A DNA stretch of 9,652 bases from an uncultured Gammaproteobacteria bacterium (GTDB lineage Bacteria > Pseudomonadota > Gammaproteobacteria > GCA-2729495): NCBI GenBank assembly GCA_947258805.1, contig CAMYJV010000102.1, forward strand, positions 1-9,652, given 5' to 3'. Made by a program: the position numbers and the translations under genes. Under the pieces are notes generated by a model. That model was not told where the DNA came from. It searched no databases and saw nothing but the letters and a program-made list of their open reading frames with translations. Below, piece after piece: positions 5,639 through 9,652 of the stretch; the first letter of the stretch is position 1, and every line of letters begins with the position of its first letter.

Positions 5639-5692
5639 CTTTGACCTGTCGGCTGCTAACGAGTCCCCGCTCTCGGCGCTAATAAGAAGAAC

Positions 5693-6994
5693 ATGTACGA
5701 GAATTATTTCGGACTGACCGAACGCCCTTTTGATCTGGCTCCGGATCCCCGGTTCCTGTTTCTGACCGAGGCGCATGGACGTGCGGTGGCTAACCTGAAA
5801 TTCGCACTGGCGAATCACGACACCTTCGTGATCCTGTCTGGCGAAATTGGTATCGGGAAAACGACCGTTCTGAATACGGTGCTTGACGAGCTTGGTGGCG
5901 GGTACGAAACGGCCAGGTTGACCCATACGACACTGGACAACATCGAACTGCTGCAGGCGCTCCTGTCCGAGTTCGGTAAACCAATGTACACAAGGAAGAG
6001 GGTGCAGCTTTTGGACACGCTGCGCGACATCTTCCTGGAGAAACACCGCCAGCGCACTCACGTCGTCATCATCGTCGACGAAGCCCAGAAGCTGAACGCC
6101 GAGGCCCTCGAAGAACTGCGCCTTTTGACCTGCATCGACAGTCACGATCGGCGCATAGTCACGGTCGTACTTACCGGCAGCACCGAACTGGATGACGTGG
6201 TCGATTCGCCGAATCTCGTGCAGCTACGGCAACGGGTTCGGCTCCGGCAGCGTCTCAGGTGCATGAACGAGGAAGAGACCGAGGCGTATATCCGTCATCG
6301 CATCGAACTTGTAGGCGGCGACATGGATGCGATTTTCAGCCCGGACGCTGTCCGCGAGATCCATAGGCTTGCCACCGGAACGCCCCGGCTGATCAACACA
6401 CTGTGTGACACTGCGCTGATGGCCTGTTGTGTCGAAGAGACGCCCACCGTGACCGCAGAGATCATCGATGAGACCGTTCGTGAATTAGGCTGGGACTGGT
6501 TCGAGGAAGGTAATTCCAAGCGCGTCGCTGAGCAAACACCTGTGCCAACAGCCAAGCCCGCTTACTGCCCGAAGTTGATCGTTTATCGCGCGGGCAGATT
6601 GATAGACCAGGTCGAAATCTCCCAATTTCCGTTTCTGATCGGCCGCAGCCACGCTAACGACCTGGTCGTGATCGACAAGAACGTCAGCCGCCGACACGCG
6701 CTGATTGACCATATCAGTAACGTCTACATCATCGAAGACTTGCAGAGCAAGAACGGCCTCTTGCTGAATGGCAAGCGCCAGAAACGCGGTTTGCTGCGTA
6801 ATGGAGACGTAATAACACTAGGCCAGGTCGACGTCGCATTCTCGAATGTGCCGCTGCCTGATGAGTTGCCAGTAACGACACCGGATGCGGAGACACCGGA
6901 TGTTGAAATCAACCCGACAGATACCAGTTCTAACCTTGAGAAACTGGCCGGGGCAGAAGAAAGCTTCGAGCAGAAGGAGCGAAAATTTGTCTAG
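5693..6994 (+). CDS. ExeA/pepcterm-type AAA ATPase with C-terminal FHA domain
   Basis: A 433-residue protein. It opens with MYENYFGLTERPFDLAPDP, typical of ExeA/GspA and XrtA-associated ATPases. The AAA domain has Walker A GEIGIGKT (50-57), Walker B VVIIVDEAQ (124-132) and the GTPRLIN sensor (229-235). A linker (~270-292) leads to an FHA domain (~294-385) with GRS (317-319), SRRH (332-335) and SKNG (352-355), the canonical phosphothreonine-binding residues. An acidic low-complexity tail follows (386-433). There is no signal peptide or membrane segment. It heads the EPS export genes and probably drives or regulates assembly of the export machinery, with the FHA domain docking a phosphorylated partner; that partner is inferred. 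Typical XrtA ATPases lack FHA, as far as I know. The ATG at 5693 has a purine-rich AAGAAG upstream. Confidence 0.85.
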   Translation: MYENYFGLTERPFDLAPDPRFLFLTEAHGRAVANLKFALANHDTFVILSGEIGIGKTTVLNTVLDELGGGYETARLTHTTLDNIELLQALLSEFGKPMYTRKRVQLLDTLRDIFLEKHRQRTHVVIIVDEAQKLNAEALEELRLLTCIDSHDRRIVTVVLTGSTELDDVVDSPNLVQLRQRVRLRQRLRCMNEEETEAYIRHRIELVGGDMDAIFSPDAVREIHRLATGTPRLINTLCDTALMACCVEETPTVTAEIIDETVRELGWDWFEEGNSKRVAEQTPVPTAKPAYCPKLIVYRAGRLIDQVEISQFPFLIGRSHANDLVVIDKNVSRRHALIDHISNVYIIEDLQSKNGLLLNGKRQKRGLLRNGDVITLGQVDVAFSNVPLPDELPVTTPDAETPDVEINPTDTSSNLEKLAGAEESFEQKERKFV

Positions 6995-7226
6995 CGCAGT
7001 TGCAGTTGGGCAATTGGGCGCAGCCCGATTGGTCCTTATGTCGCGTCTGCCAGCGAATCTCCAGATTATGCACAGCTTCGCATCTTGGAGCGGAGTTTTG
7101 CGCTATAAAGGCGGGATAGTGCCCAGCGGAGAAAATAGTTGCTTGGCCTGCTTTCGTGAGTTCTTTAGTCGCTCGTCTGCGCAGAAATCACAAGCATTGA
7201 ATAAGAATGAATATGAAAATGTATAA
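6987..7226 (+). CDS. Doubtful small protein between ATPase and export genes
   Basis: A 79-codon frame begins at a TTG at 6987. It is preceded by a perfect AAGGAG (6974-6979) at 7-bp spacing, better than either neighbour's ribosome site. It overlaps the ATPase stop by 8 bp and the export gene start by 20 bp, and so would fill the 212-bp gap. The product shows no recognised domain; it has two Cys, a mildly hydrophobic segment near the start and a polar C-terminus. Against it: AAGGAG also encodes Lys-Glu in the ATPase, codon choice is poorer than in neighbours, and a strong hairpin lies inside. Probably non-coding, but worth recording. Confidence 0.22.
   Translation: MSSAVAVGQLGAARLVLMSRLPANLQIMHSFASWSGVLRYKGGIVPSGENSCLACFREFFSRSSAQKSQALNKNEYENV
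7011..7031 (+). other. Intercistronic RNA hairpin after the ATPase gene
   Basis: CAATTGGGC (7011-7019) pairs with GCCCGATTG (7023-7031) through nine pairs (one G-U) closed by a GCA loop. It starts 17 nt after the ATPase stop. The following bases (GTCCTTATG) are not a U-run, so it is more likely an RNA stability, processing or attenuation element than a standard terminator. Confidence 0.45.
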
Positions 7227-7812
7227 CCCGATGATTCAGAGCCAAAGAGTGAATACGCTTATTGTGAATCCAGGCACGTCAATTTTCCTGGCGCTGATGC
7301 TGATGTGTGGATTAGCAGGTCCGGTTAATGCCGAGGCGCGGGCAACAGTAGATGCTTATCGTCTCGCGCCGGGTGACCAGGTCCTCATCAACGTGTTTGG
7401 CGAAGACGATCTCTCTATGGATGTCAGGCTCGGTAATTCGGGGACATTGAATTACCCGCTGCTGGGCGTTCTGCAGATCGAAGGCTTGACGGTCAACGAG
7501 CTGGAGGAACTGATCACCGATGGGCTCAGAGGTCCGTATCTGATTGATCCTGACGTAACAGTCTCCATGAAGGCGTACCGTAGTTTCTATCTGAACGGTG
7601 AAGTCGAGAAGCCGGGCGGATATCCCTACGAGCCCGGACTGACGCTCGAAAAAGCCATTGCTCTGGCCGGGGGGTTCACGGAGTTTGCTGCCAGGAAGAA
7701 AATCGAGGTCAAACGGGCCGCTGGCGCATCTGGGGAATCGGTGCGATTGCGGCTGACGGACCCCGTGTACCCCGGCGACGTCATCAACGTTCCGGAGACG
7801 GGTTTGTTCTGA
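7207..7812 (+). CDS. Wza/GumB-type polysaccharide export protein
   Basis: A 201-residue periplasmic/outer-membrane protein. The N-terminus has a hydrophobic segment (about 24-38) and a probable signal peptidase I site VNA-EA (after residue 42). There is no lipobox. The polysaccharide export (PES) domain spans about 50-125 (YRLAPGDQVLINVFGEDDLS, then YPLLG and a LIDPDVTV segment). One SLBB domain follows (about 127-199, with FYLNGEVEKPGGYPY and the LEKAIALAGGFTEFA repeat). It is short, with a single SLBB domain. It would form or contribute to the outer-membrane exit for the exopolysaccharide, working with the chain-length protein 75 bp downstream. The ATG at 7207 has a weak ribosome site; a second ATG at 7231 is possible but would shorten the signal region. 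Confidence 0.88.
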   Translation: MNMKMYNPMIQSQRVNTLIVNPGTSIFLALMLMCGLAGPVNAEARATVDAYRLAPGDQVLINVFGEDDLSMDVRLGNSGTLNYPLLGVLQIEGLTVNELEELITDGLRGPYLIDPDVTVSMKAYRSFYLNGEVEKPGGYPYEPGLTLEKAIALAGGFTEFAARKKIEVKRAAGASGESVRLRLTDPVYPGDVINVPETGLF

Positions 7813-7887
7813 GCGGGCGTCTGCACGTACAAGCTTCACCTGAGCAGAGGATAGAAGTCGTTTCGCCAGGATACGAGTAAGAGATAC

Positions 7888-9420
7888 ATGGAAAGGCAAA
7901 AACAAGATAACGAAATAGATCTCCGTCAGGTCTGGAGCGCCGTGAGTCGGCGACAGTGGGCGATCCTTGGCGCCGCAGCCGTCGTGAGCATGGTTGCGGC
8001 TTTGATTTTGTCGACAATCACGCCAGTCTACAGGGCATCAGCAACGCTCCTGATCGAGTCGGATCAAAAGAACATCGTTTCCATCGACGAAGTCTACGGC
8101 GTAGACACCGGGAGTGAGCAGTACTACGAGACGCAGTTCGAGATACTGCGATCCCGATCCATCGCCGAGACCGTTATCGATCGCCTGGACCTGGTCAATG
8201 AACCGAGCTTCCAGGCCAAAGCCGGCGGCGTCGGACAATGGCTGCGCGGGTTCCGTAAAAAACCGGCATCTCAGGTCGCACCCGATCCGAGGCGGCGGAC
8301 AGCTGAGCGGTATTTCCAAAGTCTGTTCGTGGCCCCTATCCCGAAGACGCAGTTGGTGCGCGTCTATTTCGACTCGGAAAATCCTGAACTCGCCGCGCGC
8401 GTCGCAAACGCCCACGCGCAAGCCTACATCGGCAGTATCGGCGAAGCTCGAGATGACGTGACGGAATCCGCAGCGAGCTGGATGTCGGAGCGTGTGGAAG
8501 GGCTCAAGCAACAGCTCTTGGATTCAGAGCAGCGACTGCAGGCGTTTCGGGAGCAGGAGCAGTTGATCGATGACGATGGCGTAAAGTCGCTGCCAGCAAG
8601 GGAAATCAACGACCTGAACTCGCGCCTGATCGATGCGAAGCGCAAATTCTCTGTCGCGAGGATTGCTTATCTCCAGGTCTATCCTGACGGTGAGATGTCG
8701 CCAGACAATCTTGGTAGTGTCCCGGCAGTCCTTGACGACCAAGTCGTGCAGCGATTCCAGGAAGACGAAGCTCAAGCCGCGGGGCTCGTCGCAGAGTTGG
8801 GCAAACGTTACGGCCCGAAACATCCCAAGATGATTGCAGCGCAGGGTCAGCTGGCTAAAGCACAGGAGAATTTGAACAAGCAGCAGTCAAGTGTCGCCGA
8901 TAGCATTCGGCGAAACTACGAGGCAGCGCGCTCGGAAGTCACATCGCTGGAGCAGGCCTTGGATATGGCCAAAGCGCAGTATCAGGATGTCGGCCGCAAG
9001 GAATCCAGGCTCGCGGAACTGCAGCAGGAGGTTGACACCAATCGCGAGCTTTACGAGATCTTTTACAGTCGAATCAAGGAAACTGTAGAAACACTGGACC
9101 TCGAGGCAGGCAATGTGCGCGTCCTAACTTCTGCGATTACCCCCAACGAACCCTATAAGCCCAAGAAGACGTTAATCGTTGCTCTTGCCTTTGTTGTCAC
9201 CATTGGATTTGGCGTCATCATCGCATTTTTCCTCGAAGGGATGGATAATACGGTTCGCAACGCCTCGGACGTATCTGCGGCCTTCGAAGTCCCGCCCCTC
9301 GCTGCGGTTCCCTATATAAAGAATGGCCGCGACATCTTCAGGCACCGCATTGTTGTCGGAGCCTATGCCTGTAGCCTGTTGCTGGTCGGGGTTACTACTG
9401 TTTTTGCTATCGCGCTATGA
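7888..9420 (+). CDS. Wzc/GumC-type chain-length determinant lacking the kinase domain
   Basis: A 510-residue inner-membrane protein. An N-terminal Wzz domain includes TM1 (about 25-45, LGAAAVVSMVAALILSTI). A long periplasmic part has predicted coiled coils (about 200-260 and 290-400). The GNVR motif lies at 408-411, a proline-rich P-x2-P-x2-P-K stretch at 419-426 and TM2 at about 428-449. Unlike classical Wzc there is no Walker A or C-terminal kinase. After TM2 there is a short cytoplasmic loop (450-486, with PPLAAVPY) and then a third hydrophobic segment (about 487-508) ending the protein. The kinase appears to be the separate next gene. It controls polymer length with that kinase and the Wza-like protein. 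The ATG at 7888 has a purine-rich AAGAG 5-9 bp upstream, and the TM1 position supports it. Confidence 0.9.
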   Translation: MERQKQDNEIDLRQVWSAVSRRQWAILGAAAVVSMVAALILSTITPVYRASATLLIESDQKNIVSIDEVYGVDTGSEQYYETQFEILRSRSIAETVIDRLDLVNEPSFQAKAGGVGQWLRGFRKKPASQVAPDPRRRTAERYFQSLFVAPIPKTQLVRVYFDSENPELAARVANAHAQAYIGSIGEARDDVTESAASWMSERVEGLKQQLLDSEQRLQAFREQEQLIDDDGVKSLPAREINDLNSRLIDAKRKFSVARIAYLQVYPDGEMSPDNLGSVPAVLDDQVVQRFQEDEAQAAGLVAELGKRYGPKHPKMIAAQGQLAKAQENLNKQQSSVADSIRRNYEAARSEVTSLEQALDMAKAQYQDVGRKESRLAELQQEVDTNRELYEIFYSRIKETVETLDLEAGNVRVLTSAITPNEPYKPKKTLIVALAFVVTIGFGVIIAFFLEGMDNTVRNASDVSAAFEVPPLAAVPYIKNGRDIFRHRIVVGAYACSLLLVGVTTVFAIAL

Positions 9421-9453
9421 ATGCGTGTTACCCGGTAATTCATGGAACAAGAA

Positions 9454-9652
9454 ATGAGTCTTATTGAAAAAGCTGTCAATCAACAGCGTCTCAGCAAGAA
9501 GATCGCGGAAGCCGGCAGGGGTGACCGGGCACAATCCCTGCTCGAGACGAAATCGTCCCTGGACTTGAGTGGAGTAACACAGGTCCGGATAGAGCCCAGT
9601 CACGCCTTCGAGTACAGGCTGGCCGCCAGGAGGGAGGACGATTCTGTTGCAT
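9454..9652 (+). CDS. Partial gene, probable Wzc-like/XrtA-type tyrosine autokinase (N-terminus only)
   Basis: Only the first ~66 codons are present; the window ends inside the gene. It begins MSLIEKAVNQQRLSKK, the typical opening of cytoplasmic autokinases paired with kinase-less chain-length proteins (MSxIEKA). A Ser/Glu/Arg-rich linker follows. No Walker motif or tyrosine cluster is visible yet, so the call rests on the opening and on the missing kinase domain upstream. The ATG at 9454 is preferred over 9442: GGAA (9444-9447) lies 6 bp before 9454, while 9442 has no good site. It starts 34 bp after the chain-length gene. Confidence 0.6.
   Translation, partial: MSLIEKAVNQQRLSKKIAEAGRGDRAQSLLETKSSLDLSGVTQVRIEPSHAFEYRLAARREDDSVA

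Larger units (their letters stand above)
5179..5692. other. 514-bp intergenic regulatory region before the EPS locus
   Basis: No convincing gene is seen on either strand; open frames here are short, with poor ribosome sites. The stretch holds an AT-rich patch (5240-5256, including TATTAT and TAAAAT), a sigma-54-like site (5413-5427), a 20-bp-spaced direct repeat (5425-5455), a GGCTC/GAGCC palindrome (5545-5561) and a long imperfect inverted repeat (5597-5638). A GCCCG/CGGGC stem occurs just after the lipoprotein gene (about 5197-5218) but no T-run follows, so no clear terminator is visible. The density of signals suggests that EPS transcription is controlled here. Confidence 0.6.

Noticed and set aside
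5593..5680. Cyclic-di-GMP riboswitch in the EPS leader
   Set aside because: I looked for the conserved GEMM-type blocks and tetraloop-receptor pattern and did not find them; only the simple inverted repeat is present.
9417..9467. 16-codon frame starting in the ATGA overlap after the chain-length gene
   Set aside because: It is very short, has no supporting ribosome site, and runs into the better-supported kinase start at 9454.

Overview
The window looks like chromosomal DNA from a moderately GC-rich proteobacterium, most likely a gammaproteobacterium. This rests on the protein families present and on short, largely uninterrupted transcription units; no rRNA or other phylogenetic marker is present. 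No tRNA, insertion sequence, CRISPR array or phage gene was seen.

Left part (about 196-3001, + strand): a tight four-gene unit. It encodes a glutathione S-transferase-like protein, a 90-residue charged helical protein of unknown function, a compact PaaK/CapK-type adenylate-forming enzyme, and a family 2 glycosyltransferase. The junctions are 3 bp apart, 4 bp overlapping and 4 bp overlapping. The last three genes start with TTG, TTG and GTG, so translational coupling is likely. The unit reads as a small-molecule or envelope modification cassette; its substrate cannot be read from the sequence.

Middle (3018-5178): an orphan Rieske non-heme iron oxygenase on the - strand, convergent with the glycosyltransferase. 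It is divergent from a + strand lipoprotein whose mature part is a COG4798-type predicted SAM methyltransferase with a degenerate glycine motif. The 250-bp divergent spacer holds candidate promoters for both genes and an inverted repeat.

A gene-free stretch of about 510 bp (5179-5692) then precedes an exopolysaccharide (EPS) export locus. It is less GC-rich by eye and contains several regulatory-looking structures: a sigma-54-like site, a 20-bp-spaced direct repeat, a GGCTC/GAGCC palindrome and a long imperfect inverted repeat over a sigma-70-like promoter.

Right part (5693-9652, + strand): an ExeA/pepcterm-type AAA ATPase fused to a C-terminal FHA domain, a Wza-type outer-membrane polysaccharide export protein, a Wzc/GumC-type chain-length determinant without its kinase domain, and the first ~66 codons of what is probably the separate tyrosine autokinase (cut by the window end). 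This layout resembles EPS loci associated with XrtA/PEP-CTERM systems. No exosortase or PEP-CTERM protein lies in the window, so that link is inferred. The working model is that the chain-length protein and the kinase control polymer length, the export protein forms the outer-membrane exit, and the FHA-ATPase senses or couples a phosphorylation state to assembly.
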